This document shows, in pieces, positions 8,114 to 17,075 of a DNA stretch of 64,000 nucleotides (positions are counted from its first letter, which is position 1; the number at the start of each line of letters is the position of its first letter). Both the position numbers and the translations under genes were made by a program. Below the pieces are notes generated by a model. That model had not been told where the DNA came from and searched no databases. It saw only the letters and a list, made by a program, of their open reading frames with translations. The stretch comes from Celerinatantimonas sp046054195 (GTDB taxonomy: Bacteria > Pseudomonadota > Gammaproteobacteria > Enterobacterales > Celerinatantimonadaceae), in assembly GCF_046054195.1 (NCBI RefSeq), contig NZ_JBEQCS010000008.1, positions 130,020 through 194,019 of the forward strand, given 5' to 3'.

Positions 8114-8959
8114 TTATTCAGCCGTTAATTGTTCACTGCGATATTTGCCTTGGCCTTGTTCACCTAAAACATCAGCTAAGTATGGTAATACCGAATCAAG
8201 TTCACTTTTGAGTGTCCAAGGCGGGTTAATCACGATCATCCCGCTGGCTGTCATGCCGTAGCCGCTGCGATCAGCGCTTTGTGATAGTTCAAACAAGACA
8301 CTGTTGGCAATGCCGGTGGCTTTAATCGCCGTTTCTAGCTCATTGACCCAGCCGCGTTCAACAACCGGATACCAAAGGGCAATACAGCCGGTGGCAAAGC
8401 GTTTATGAGCCTCGACAATTAGTTTTACGACTTTTTGGTAGTCACTTTTAATTTCATAAGGCGGGTCAATTAACAGCAATCCTCGCCGACTAATCGGCGG
8501 CAGATGCGCAAGAGCGCCTTTAAATCCATCACCGAGTTTAACTTGCACCCGCTTATCTTTTCGCGTCTGTGTCAAAAGCTGTTTGTGATCGCTTGGATGC
8601 AGCTCGTATAAAAACAAACGATCTTGTTCACGTAAGCTGTGGGCCGCAATCCAAGGCGAACCTGGATAATGACGCAGATTATCTTTTTGATAGTGGAACT
8701 GTTTGACGAGCGCCAGATACTCATCCAGCAGTTCGGGTCTATCATCGCGTTGTGCTAGGCGCATAATGCCTTTGATATATTCACCGGTTTTTTCAGCCTC
8801 TGGACTATGCAAAGCATAGCCGCCTGCGCCCGCGTGGCTGTCGATGTAATGAATCGGTTTTTCTTTTTTCACTAAATAGCTAAAAATACGCTGCAAAGTG
8901 AAATGTTTTAGCACGTCAGCATAATTGCCAGCGTGAAAAGAGTGTCGATAACTTAACAC
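8114..8959 (-). CDS. rlmJ: 23S rRNA (adenine-2030-N6)-methyltransferase RlmJ
   Basis: RlmJ methylates A2030 of 23S rRNA. The 281-residue protein has the family N-terminus LSYRHSFHAGNYADVLKH, the DSHAGAGGY SAM-binding block near residues 40-48, and LLIDPPYE as the catalytic DPPY motif. Length matches the E. coli enzyme. The gene is 21 bases downstream of an S1-domain protein gene on the same strand, forming a probable two-gene operon. Confidence 0.93.
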   Translation of the reverse strand: MLSYRHSFHAGNYADVLKHFTLQRIFSYLVKKEKPIHYIDSHAGAGGYALHSPEAEKTGEYIKGIMRLAQRDDRPELLDEYLALVKQFHYQKDNLRHYPGSPWIAAHSLREQDRLFLYELHPSDHKQLLTQTRKDKRVQVKLGDGFKGALAHLPPISRRGLLLIDPPYEIKSDYQKVVKLIVEAHKRFATGCIALWYPVVERGWVNELETAIKATGIANSVLFELSQSADRSGYGMTASGMIVINPPWTLKSELDSVLPYLADVLGEQGQGKYRSEQLTAE

Positions 8960-8980
8960 GTTAAAATCCTAACTTGAGGC

Positions 8981-9814
8981 TCAATCATCACTGATTAGCA
9001 TAATGCCGTGGGCACTGAGTTTAATAAGGTGTTCGCGATAGAGGTGACCAATCGCTTTTTTATATTGGCCTTTACTGACGCCAAATACAGCGGCGATCAA
9101 TTTTGGGTCACTCTTATCACTTAATGCCAAATAGCCACCGTCAGCGCGAAGTTTTTCTAAAATTTGCTCTTGCAATGGTTCTAATTTCACATCGCCAATC
9201 GGTTGCAGACGCAAATCGAGTTTGCCATCTTCACGACTTTTATATACATAGGCTTCGATAGTTTGGCCAACTGAGATCCGTTTGAATATCTCATTGTGAT
9301 AGATCATTCCGATATATTGATGATCAATAACCACCTGATAGCCCAGTTCTGAACGCTTGGATACGAGTGCTTGCACCTTATCGCCACGTTTGTAATTGCC
9401 ACCTTGGGTTAAATGTTCTTCCAGTCGAGGGGTTGCCGAAAGACGGTTTTGATTATCCAAATATAGATAAACCGCATAGCTTTGACCCACTTGCATCGGA
9501 GTAAATTGCGCTTTGCTTGGCACAAAAATATCTTTATCGATACCAAGATCCATAAAAGCTCCTTGCGAGTGAACCGCAATGACCTGCAGGTAACCAATCT
9601 CGCCAACTTGGGCATAGGGCTTTTTGGTGGTGCTAACGAGCTGTTGATTGCCGTCAGAATAGACAAATACTTCAATTTCATCAGCTACTTGTGCGTCAGC
9701 AGGAAGTTCCTTGCGAGGCACGAGTAACTCACGGCCATAGTCTGCTGTAAATACGCCATGGTTAGTGTCGATGCGGACTAATTTCAGTGGTTGAATCCGG
9801 CCGATTTGTAACAT
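8981..9814 (-). CDS. CvfB/YitL-type S1 RNA-binding protein
   Basis: A 277-residue protein with tandem S1/OB-like domains (beginning MLQIGRIQPL) and a C-terminal winged-helix-like end (GYLALSDKSDPKLIAAVFGVSKGQ is split across its start). Homologs include S. aureus CvfB and B. subtilis YitL, which bind RNA; its target in gammaproteobacteria is unknown. I moved the start to the ATG at 9814 because GGAG lies eight bases upstream and the family begins at this point; a longer frame adds fourteen unlikely residues. It precedes rlmJ. Confidence 0.85.
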   Translation of the reverse strand: MLQIGRIQPLKLVRIDTNHGVFTADYGRELLVPRKELPADAQVADEIEVFVYSDGNQQLVSTTKKPYAQVGEIGYLQVIAVHSQGAFMDLGIDKDIFVPSKAQFTPMQVGQSYAVYLYLDNQNRLSATPRLEEHLTQGGNYKRGDKVQALVSKRSELGYQVVIDHQYIGMIYHNEIFKRISVGQTIEAYVYKSREDGKLDLRLQPIGDVKLEPLQEQILEKLRADGGYLALSDKSDPKLIAAVFGVSKGQYKKAIGHLYREHLIKLSAHGIMLISDD

Positions 9815-9896
9815 AGTTTTTCTCCAAATCAGATACTGATGTCTTCTTATCAGCATTTTGCTAAGGATACTGGAGTTTTGCTTGATTGTCGCTTTA

Positions 9897-9930
9897 TTGC
9901 CATGGACAAAGCATTATTTGTCCATGGCAA
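9897..9930. repeat. Perfect 14-bp inverted repeat after uraA
   Basis: Arms 9897-9910 and 9917-9930 (TTGCCATGGACAAA and its complement) enclose the 6-base loop GCATTA. It is six bases past the uraA stop and 82 bases before the cvfB-like start. It lacks a U tract on the minus strand, so it could be a processing or stability element between the two genes, or a weak terminator. Confidence 0.6.
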
Positions 9931-9935
9931 AGCAA

Positions 9936-11150
9936 TTAAGCTTCGGCCGAAGCTTTTTTAGGCTGAGGTAAGATGATGTTTAATAAGATGGCAACGATGC
10001 CACATAAACCTACACCTTGCAGGGTGAAATTGCCAATTCCGATAGCCATGCCACCAATGCCAAAGACCAAGGTTACTGAGACAATAACCATGTTACGAGC
10101 AATAGTGAGATCGACTTGTTTGTGAATCAGCGTATTTAGACCAATTGTTGCAATCGCCCCAAAGAGCAAACACATGATCCCACCCATAACTGGAATAGGA
10201 ATCGACAGCAAAAATGCACCTGTTTTACCAATAAATGCCAGGATAATGGCAAAGATAGCGGCCCATGTCATAATCACTGGATTATAAGTTTTCAACAAGC
10301 TAACCGCACCGGTTACTTCGCCGTAACTCACAACTGGTGGCCCACCAAAACAAGCAGCAACGATTGTGCCTAGTCCATCACCCATCAGTGAACGGTGGAT
10401 CCCGGGGTTTTGTACGAAGTTTTTACCAACGACATTACTAATCGCTAAGATGTCGCCAAAGTGCTCGATGGTGACAATTAGACCAATTGGCGCAATGAAC
10501 AGAATCGCTTGCCAGTTAAATTCAGGGTGAACAAAGGTCGGTAGTGCCAGCCAAGGTGCAGCGGCAACACTTGAAAAATCGACATAACCTAAGAACAGAC
10601 TTAATAGATAGCCAACCACGACTCCGCTGACAATTGGCATTAAGCGCAATAATCCTTTGGCAAAAATCGAAACGACGATCGTTGTTACCAGTGATGCTCC
10701 CGAGATCAACAGTGCCGATTCAGTTGGCATCACATGTTTTGTGCCCGATAAACCCAATGCCATGTTAACTGCGTTTGGAGCCAGGGCCAGACCGATGACC
10801 ATAATCACAGGTCCAACCACGACCGGCGGTAAAAACCGTTCAATAATGCCAATTCCGCGTATTTTTACCAGCGCACTCACAATCAAAAAGACAACGCCTG
10901 CTGCAATTAAGCCGCAAAGGGTTGCGGAAATGCCAAACTGTTTTGTGCCAAGAATAATAGGAGAGATGAATGCGAAGGAACTACCGAGAAAGATTGGAAT
11001 TTGACGCTTAGTGCAGAACTGGAAAATTAATGTCCCAATGCCCGCACCCAGCAACGCAAGACGGGGATCGATGCCCGTTAGGAGCGGGACCAACGTGGTT
11101 GCGCCAAATGCGACCAATAGCATCTGCGCTCCCAGAAGTGGAGTTTTCAT
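9936..11150 (-). CDS. uraA: Uracil:proton symporter, UraA/NCS2 family
   Basis: An inner-membrane nucleobase transporter of 404 residues with about 14 hydrophobic segments. NCS2 signatures visible are QMLLVAFGATTLVPLLTG at the start, GSSFAFISP, the substrate-site helix with IEHFGD, and the second signature GGPPVVSYGEVTGAV. The protein is a little shorter at the N-terminus than E. coli UraA, but the chosen ATG has GAGG six bases upstream. Uracil is the likeliest substrate; other pyrimidines or xanthine cannot be excluded by eye. The 120-base gap and hairpin separate it from the next gene. Confidence 0.85.
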   Translation of the reverse strand: MKTPLLGAQMLLVAFGATTLVPLLTGIDPRLALLGAGIGTLIFQFCTKRQIPIFLGSSFAFISPIILGTKQFGISATLCGLIAAGVVFLIVSALVKIRGIGIIERFLPPVVVGPVIMVIGLALAPNAVNMALGLSGTKHVMPTESALLISGASLVTTIVVSIFAKGLLRLMPIVSGVVVGYLLSLFLGYVDFSSVAAAPWLALPTFVHPEFNWQAILFIAPIGLIVTIEHFGDILAISNVVGKNFVQNPGIHRSLMGDGLGTIVAACFGGPPVVSYGEVTGAVSLLKTYNPVIMTWAAIFAIILAFIGKTGAFLLSIPIPVMGGIMCLLFGAIATIGLNTLIHKQVDLTIARNMVIVSVTLVFGIGGMAIGIGNFTLQGVGLCGIVAILLNIILPQPKKASAEA

Positions 11151-11645
11151 AGAACCTCAAAGTTGTGGATTTGGCATATGATAGAGAAAAAGATTATAAA
11201 AGGCCATGCTTTTATTGTTGTCTATATGGGTTTTCCTTTATGTTCAAAACGCTGTGATTTACTACAAAAATGGTGACCTTTCGTGGGGGAATTTTGTTCA
11301 GAATGCGCTCATCAATGAAGAGCTATTCTGTATCATCTCAAAATGGAATTTCAGAGGCTAAATTTTGGTGCTCAATATTACTACTGTATCCTGGTTATCA
11401 TCAGATAAAGAAAACGCTGCCAGGGTATTATGTGTTCGTATTTGTTGTAAACGTGCCCACTTTCTTTGAATTCATGTTTGAACTACTTCCATGAATGATC
11501 TATTTATAGCTGGTAGCATAGCGTCATCTTAAGTGTGATGATTTGTGGCAAAGCCATTATACTTTTATGATATTCAGATTGTTTTTCATACAAGTGTTAA
11601 TACTACCTAACTATCCGACAGAGCCCATTTGGTTAAAAATCAACT

Positions 11646-11705
11646 GAGCAAGATCTTGCTCGCTGGGCAACTTTTTGCTCGATCTGGGCAAGATCTTGCT
11701 CGCAG
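11646..11705. repeat. Three tandem ~20-bp dyad repeats upstream of hcp
   Basis: The first unit is the perfect palindrome GAGCAAGATCTTGCTC (11646-11661), the third is GGGCAAGATCTTGCTC (11686-11701), and between them lies a diverged copy GGGCAACTTTTTGCTC (11665-11680). The spacing is about 20 bases, close to two helical turns, suggesting a cooperative protein-binding site. They lie in the 690-base gene-free stretch between uraA and hcp (11151-11840), about 70 bases upstream of a sigma-54-like promoter. Apart from these sites I see nothing convincing in that stretch. Confidence 0.6.
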
Positions 11706-11774
11706 TTCAAATAGCCAATTCACACTAATATAAATATTATTTATTTTTCAATTAGTTATAAAAAATTTAAAATT

Positions 11775-11789
11775 TGGCATAAATGTTGA
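11775..11789 (+). promoter_or_regulatory. Sigma-54-like promoter of the T6SS island
   Basis: The sequence TGGCATAAATGTTGA matches the -24/-12 consensus TGGCAC-N5-TTGC with correct spacing; only the last C of the -12 element and two less conserved positions differ. It is 51 bases upstream of the hcp ATG. Sigma-54 control of hcp operons by VasH-type activators is known in Vibrio. Confidence 0.5.
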
Positions 11790-11840
11790 TTCTTTCTTTA
11801 TGTTTTCATCAATAAACATAATTTTAAGAGGAATATTTAT

Positions 11841-12359
11841 ATGCCAACTCCTTGCTATATATCAATCGAAGGGAAAACTCAGGGTAACATCACTCAGGGA
11901 GCCTTCACGGCTGATTCAGTCGGTAACATCTATGTTGAAGGCCACGAAGATGAAATGCTGGTGCAGGAATTTAAACATATTGTAACGGTTCCAACTGATC
12001 CCCAATCAGGCCAGCCTTCTGGTCAACGTGTGCATAAGCCATTTAAGTTCACGGTTGCTCTAAACAAAGCTGTCCCTCTTTTATATAACGCATTAGCTTC
12101 TGGTGAAATGCTGTCAACTGTTACTTTAAACTGGTATCGGACTTCGGTTGAAGGTAAACAAGAGCATTTCTTCACAACGACGTTAACAGATTCAACCATT
12201 ATTAATATCGATGCTCAAATGCCTCATTGCCAAGATCCAACTAAATCTGATTTCACACAATTGATTGAAGTATCACTTTCATATCGTAAAATTGACTGGT
12301 CGCATGATATTGCTGGAACATCGGGCTCAGACGACTGGAGAGCCCCACTGGAAGCATAA
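11841..12359 (+). CDS. hcp: Type VI secretion system tube protein Hcp
   Basis: Hcp forms the hexameric inner tube that is fired by the T6SS. The 172-residue protein begins PTPCYISIEGKTQGNI and contains the family segments EFKHIVTVPTDPQSGQPSGQRVHKPF and IEVSLSYRKIDW. AGAGG lies 11 bases upstream of the ATG. It heads the island and is followed by vgrG after 75 bases. No sheath, baseplate or membrane-complex genes occur in the window, so this is an auxiliary hcp-vgrG cluster that relies on a main T6SS locus elsewhere. Confidence 0.95.
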   Translation: MPTPCYISIEGKTQGNITQGAFTADSVGNIYVEGHEDEMLVQEFKHIVTVPTDPQSGQPSGQRVHKPFKFTVALNKAVPLLYNALASGEMLSTVTLNWYRTSVEGKQEHFFTTTLTDSTIINIDAQMPHCQDPTKSDFTQLIEVSLSYRKIDWSHDIAGTSGSDDWRAPLEA

Positions 12360-12434
12360 AAAATATCTACTAAAAACTGCTGAGTTACCACGTAATTCAG
12401 CAGTGCTATTTCTAGCCATTAGTAAGGAGCAACC

Positions 12435-14390
12435 ATGGCCGCAGCAGGGCGAATTAACTTTTCAATTCAGGTAGCTGGGTTAAGTGATGATACATTTCAA
12501 GTAATCGAATTTAATGGACATGAAGCATTGTCCATGATTTATCGTTATCAGATTGAACTAGCAAGTCGGTTTGATAATATCGAACCTGAAAGTATTGTGG
12601 ATCAGTCAGTTTGTCTGACGTTAGTTCGCGATGGTGTTGTGATGCGCTATGTCCATGGTATTGTTCAATCTTTTAATAAGGCTGATACTGGGTTTCATCA
12701 TACTCGTTATACTCTCGTCCTCGTGCCCTCATTCGCAAGATGTCAACTGCGGCAAAATAGCAGAATTTTCCAAACAAAATCAGCTATCGAGATAATAACT
12801 ACGCTACTCGAAGAGATGTCTATTACGGATTATGCCTTCGCCTTAAAAAGAACTCCCGCTGTACGCGAATATTGTGTCCAATATAGAGAAACTGACTTGG
12901 AGTTCATTGAACGATTGGCGGGTGAAGAAGGGATATTTTATTATTTTGAGCATACTCAAGGGCAGCATACATTGTGCTTTTGCGATCAAAGTAACCAAAC
13001 CCCTCAGCAAGATGACGCCATTACCTACAATGCAACCTCTGGTGGGATGGCAACACAACCCTATATTTCATCTTTTATTCGTAAGAAAAAAATTGCGCCT
13101 GCAACGGTATTTTTAAAAGATTACAGTTTTAAAAATCCTGCATATAGTTTTCTCAATGTTCAGCAAGCCAATGATGCTGATTATCAAGCGAAATATTATG
13201 AACATTACGATTATCCTGGTCGTTATAAAGATGATGTGAACGGACTTGCATTTACGAAAGTCCGACTTGAATATCTGCGCCGAGATTCAGAGCAAGCGAG
13301 TATTCATAGCGATGCCATGCAGATTACTGCAGGGTATCGGTTCATGCTCAGTGACCACTTTGAACAGAGCAATAATCGAGTATGGTTGGTGACGGCACAA
13401 TCATGTCAGGGTAAACAACCTCAAGCGTTGGAAGAAGCGGGCGGAACAGGGGCTACCACATTTTTTAATGATGCCGTGTTGCTACCGGATAGCCTCTCTT
13501 GGCGTCCTGGACAAAATCCAAAACCAAGAGTGGATGGGCCACAAATTGCAACTGTTGTTGGTCCTGCCGATGAGGAGATCTATTGTGATGAATATGGGCG
13601 AGTTAAAATTCAATTTCCTTGGGATCGGGAAGGTGAACATGATGAACAGTCCAGCTGTTGGGTTCGAGTCGCGCAAGCGTGGGCTGGTGCACAATACGGA
13701 TTTGTTGCGATTCCTCGTATTGGACATGAAGTCATTGTGAGTTTTCTTGAAGGTGACCCAGACCAACCTATTATTACTGGTCGCACTTATCATGTATCAA
13801 ATCAAACGCCGTATCCTTTGCCTGCAAGTAAAACGGTGACCACCTTAAAGACACAAACACATAAAGGCGAAGGTTCTAACGAATTGCGTTTTGAGGATGA
13901 AAAAGACCAAGAAGAGGTCTATCTGCATGCTCAAAAGAATATGGCAATTCAGGTAGAAAATTCTAAAAATGAACGTGTTGAGTACGATCGTAGCGTTAGC
14001 ATTGGTCATGATGAAGCCTTAGATGTCGCAAATGATAGAAAAGTGACCGTCACAGGCAATCAAGATCATCACACCACAGGAAATTTCAGACGCTCTACAG
14101 ATGGTGATTTTAGCAATACAGTTACGGGTGATTTAGCTCAAAAAATATCTGGTGCTTTTGGTATCAGTGCAGATGGCTCTTTGACCATTAAAAGTGGCAG
14201 TAAAATAACGCTACAAGTTGGTGGAAGTTTCGTCGTGATTCACAGTGGCGGTGTGGATATTAATGGTAGTGCAATTAACTTAAACTCTGGCGGTTCGCCT
14301 GGTTCTTTACCTCTACCTGAGAGTGTTCAAGTGTTAAAAACCGCAGCTGCTGAAGGTTCTGCATTTGTTGCTAATTGTCCCGCGGTATAA
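12435..14390 (+). CDS. vgrG: Type VI secretion system spike protein VgrG
   Basis: A 651-residue VgrG that trimerises as the spike on the Hcp tube. Order of domains: phage gp27-like N-terminal part (to about 360), gp5 OB-fold with DGPQIATVVGPADEEIY and WVRVAQAWAGAQYGF, then a beta-helix with the DUF2345-like repeats (GNFRRSTDGDF, VTGDLAQKISGAF). It stops shortly after the beta-helix, so it carries no fused effector domain and must deliver cargo bound to its tip. AAGGAG is seven bases before the ATG. The adaptor gene follows after six bases. Confidence 0.95.
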   Translation: MAAAGRINFSIQVAGLSDDTFQVIEFNGHEALSMIYRYQIELASRFDNIEPESIVDQSVCLTLVRDGVVMRYVHGIVQSFNKADTGFHHTRYTLVLVPSFARCQLRQNSRIFQTKSAIEIITTLLEEMSITDYAFALKRTPAVREYCVQYRETDLEFIERLAGEEGIFYYFEHTQGQHTLCFCDQSNQTPQQDDAITYNATSGGMATQPYISSFIRKKKIAPATVFLKDYSFKNPAYSFLNVQQANDADYQAKYYEHYDYPGRYKDDVNGLAFTKVRLEYLRRDSEQASIHSDAMQITAGYRFMLSDHFEQSNNRVWLVTAQSCQGKQPQALEEAGGTGATTFFNDAVLLPDSLSWRPGQNPKPRVDGPQIATVVGPADEEIYCDEYGRVKIQFPWDREGEHDEQSSCWVRVAQAWAGAQYGFVAIPRIGHEVIVSFLEGDPDQPIITGRTYHVSNQTPYPLPASKTVTTLKTQTHKGEGSNELRFEDEKDQEEVYLHAQKNMAIQVENSKNERVEYDRSVSIGHDEALDVANDRKVTVTGNQDHHTTGNFRRSTDGDFSNTVTGDLAQKISGAFGISADGSLTIKSGSKITLQVGGSFVVIHSGGVDINGSAINLNSGGSPGSLPLPESVQVLKTAAAEGSAFVANCPAV

Positions 14391-14396
14391 GGTTGA

Positions 14397-15308
14397 ATGA
14401 TGTCTGAAGTGCTCTATAACTTTGCTATTATTGATGCAGCTAGTGAACCTGAGTGTTTTGAACTTTTTGCCCAGCAAGATCCCGTTAGAAGCTGCTTATA
14501 TGAACAACCGCTTGATAGCGATGTATCTAAAGTTGCCCCATATTTAATTGAGTTAACCGATGATGTGCAAGACTGGCTGAATGAGCGAGCTACCCCTTGG
14601 GGAATGTATGTCTCGTCTGAGTGTTCATTCATTTTGCTGCGCCAACATCTTCGGCAATCTCTGCAAGCGCAAGTCCCTGAAGAGAGTCAACCGCAACTGT
14701 TTCGTTATTATGACCCTCGAATCATTTGGCTTTATATCGATGCCGTACCTGCTATAGAGCTGTACCACTTTTTAGGTCCAATTGATGCGATATCCACTCA
14801 TTACGGTATTGAGCGTAGTGAAGATTTTAGTTCAATTAAAGCCACGTTTGCCAAATTGCCAGTTGATAGACATGGGCCATTAAAGCTATCGAAGCCAGTT
14901 TATCAAGCCATTATTGACGGTTGTATTAAGCAGATAGAGCAAGCGGTTTATGCGCGTTTAGATAAAATGATTGAGCGCAATGAGTTAGATAAACCTGCGG
15001 AATCTTCCTCGGCAGTTTATACACTACGTTTTAATGACGATGAGCTCTGTGATTTAGTCAGTCCAAATCAGCCAACGGCAGCACAACTATCGGAATTTTC
15101 GAAACGATTAGTCAGCGAACTAAGCCGTTGGGGAATTACCCAACAACGACTGTTAACAGGGATCGCCCAGCTGTGTGCTCAGCACCACTACTACAGTTGG
15201 GAACAATTGCCCACAGATTGGATTGATCGCCTTTGCGACGAAAATCATCGTCCTTCATTTAATGCTCAAATGCTGATGATTGATCATCTCGGCTATGTTC
15301 CAGCATAA
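14397..15308 (+). CDS. DUF4123 T6SS effector adaptor (Tap/TEC family)
   Basis: A 303-residue protein with the DUF4123 pattern: N-terminal IIDAAS region, WGMYVSSE, FRYYDPRIIW and a long C-terminal helical part. DUF4123 proteins load a specific effector, encoded just downstream, onto the cognate VgrG tip. Its position between vgrG and the 582-residue protein therefore marks that protein as the likely cargo. Two adjacent ATG codons are possible starts; I used the first. Confidence 0.9.
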   Translation: MMSEVLYNFAIIDAASEPECFELFAQQDPVRSCLYEQPLDSDVSKVAPYLIELTDDVQDWLNERATPWGMYVSSECSFILLRQHLRQSLQAQVPEESQPQLFRYYDPRIIWLYIDAVPAIELYHFLGPIDAISTHYGIERSEDFSSIKATFAKLPVDRHGPLKLSKPVYQAIIDGCIKQIEQAVYARLDKMIERNELDKPAESSSAVYTLRFNDDELCDLVSPNQPTAAQLSEFSKRLVSELSRWGITQQRLLTGIAQLCAQHHYYSWEQLPTDWIDRLCDENHRPSFNAQMLMIDHLGYVPA

Positions 15309-15323
15309 GGAGATTAACAACGA

Positions 15324-17072
15324 ATGCCTACATGTAATCACCCCGTTGGTACTGCTTGTCACTGTAATAGCGCACAATCGTGCTTGACAGCGATAAAAGT
15401 TGTTACCCCAAATATATCTGAAACATTTGATGGCGAACATTACTTAACGCTAAATATTATTCACGAAATTGCACCGTTACAAAATGATGAAGAGCAACCT
15501 GTTCCAGTGACGGTTAACTTGATTGGTTCTTGTTTGTATGGGAATGATAGTGATTGTCCATCGGGTGTCGTGTTAGATGAAAATGGGAAACTGGTGCAAA
15601 AGTTAGCTGCATCGCAAACTGTCGATTTAACTTATCAACGCGATAACCATAAAGCAATTCCGTTATTAGAGTGTTTTGGCTATTTATGTTTGAGTCAATC
15701 TATCGGATCCATTCCATATTCATTTTATAAGATTCGAGCAAATTGCTGTGATGGCGAAGATCTTGAACAAAACGTATTCATCAGTATATACGATGAACTA
15801 AAAGAGATGATGTTAGGCCATAAGGTATTTACTGATATCACTGTGGCTATTCACCCTCAATATAGTTGGACCGGCAGTATCACATTTAGCTGGGAAAAGG
15901 ATGAAGACCAAGAAGAGGCACAAAAAGAAGAAAAACCTGAAAATAAACCCGCCAAGAAAAAACCACTCTCTACTATTTCTCATCTTTTAAGAGATGGTTT
16001 TACAATTCAGGGCGATCTGAAAGTGAATGCTGGTGGGATTACTTCTGAGTATACAGCCAAACATACGCTCAAAAACGATAAAGAAGAAAAAACACCAGTT
16101 AAAAAGAAATCAGAAAACTCATTTGAAGGGAATTTGGCTGCTTTATTATCAAATACGGCTCCGGAGCAGACTCACTCTTTGTCCGTGAGCAGTGATACGA
16201 GTGCAATGCCCCCTGTTTCTCGCGATGATAGTGCAGCCCAGATCCATTTATTAAATGCGGTCACCGATGTGTTATTAATTGTCCTGTTAGCGTGTTACGA
16301 CCAAAAAGGACAGGATAAGATTAAAATGATTTCGTATGGGTTTGATAGCCCAGAGATAAAACTGCAAGGCAGTGGTCAAAGTGTTTATCGAGATGGAAAC
16401 TACGGTATTGATAGTAGCCTATCTATTTCTGCCACACCTCTTTTTAGTGGTCATGTTGAGCTTGACCTTTTATTAGCATTAATTGCATCACTTAGTTCTG
16501 GTGTGGGAACAGTTGTTTATAAAGCAATTAAAAATACGTTAGACAAATTGCGAAAGGCTTATGAGGCCGGCAATGCTCCCGCCTACGCAGGCGTTAAGTT
16601 TAACCTAACGGGGGCCCTTGACTTTTCGACACAAGGAGACGGGCTCTTATTTGAGAAAAAAATGAGTCAGCCTATCGCTTTTTCCTCACTTGATACGCAA
16701 ACCACGGTATCTTTTGAAGGGTTAGCTAGTGTGCGGGCAGAAGCAAAAGTGTTTGTATTCCATGGGCTATTTGATTTTCAAGCAAAACTTACTGCTATTG
16801 GCCACTGTGAATTAGTGACCCATAATCATGGGGATGAAACGACATTAGATTATGTGATCTACCATGATGGGATTAAAGCGCTTGTTGAGATTACTGTTTC
16901 TGGAGGAGTGGTACAAGATCGGGAAAGTCTTCAGAAACATGTATTTGGTAATATTCACAATAATTCTGCAAGTGAGCACACAAAAAAATATCCGTATGAA
17001 TGGATTTTGGCACAACCAAAATCTAAAGAAGATTCCACATGGAAAAATACCTTATTTTCTTTCGGAGCTTAA
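15324..17072 (+). CDS. Unrecognised T6SS cargo effector candidate
   Basis: I do not recognise a named domain in this 582-residue protein. Visible features are a cysteine-rich N-terminus (Cys at 4, 12, 14, 20) with further cysteines to about 142; a Lys/Glu-rich low-complexity linker at about 190-215; and two hydrophobic stretches at about 309-324 and 377-398 long enough to enter a membrane, the latter rich in glycine and serine. The second half is strand-rich. No signal peptide is present, as expected for a T6SS payload. Position after vgrG-DUF4123 and directly before lipoprotein genes (three bases to the next ATG) supports an antibacterial effector acting on the envelope, perhaps by membrane insertion. 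That function is inference. Confidence 0.65.
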   Translation: MPTCNHPVGTACHCNSAQSCLTAIKVVTPNISETFDGEHYLTLNIIHEIAPLQNDEEQPVPVTVNLIGSCLYGNDSDCPSGVVLDENGKLVQKLAASQTVDLTYQRDNHKAIPLLECFGYLCLSQSIGSIPYSFYKIRANCCDGEDLEQNVFISIYDELKEMMLGHKVFTDITVAIHPQYSWTGSITFSWEKDEDQEEAQKEEKPENKPAKKKPLSTISHLLRDGFTIQGDLKVNAGGITSEYTAKHTLKNDKEEKTPVKKKSENSFEGNLAALLSNTAPEQTHSLSVSSDTSAMPPVSRDDSAAQIHLLNAVTDVLLIVLLACYDQKGQDKIKMISYGFDSPEIKLQGSGQSVYRDGNYGIDSSLSISATPLFSGHVELDLLLALIASLSSGVGTVVYKAIKNTLDKLRKAYEAGNAPAYAGVKFNLTGALDFSTQGDGLLFEKKMSQPIAFSSLDTQTTVSFEGLASVRAEAKVFVFHGLFDFQAKLTAIGHCELVTHNHGDETTLDYVIYHDGIKALVEITVSGGVVQDRESLQKHVFGNIHNNSASEHTKKYPYEWILAQPKSKEDSTWKNTLFSFGA

Positions 17073-17075
17073 ATA

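Noticed and set aside
11270..11494. 74-codon frame between uraA and hcp
   Set aside because: No ribosome site, no recognisable product, and low-complexity hydrophobic content in an A/T-rich gap.
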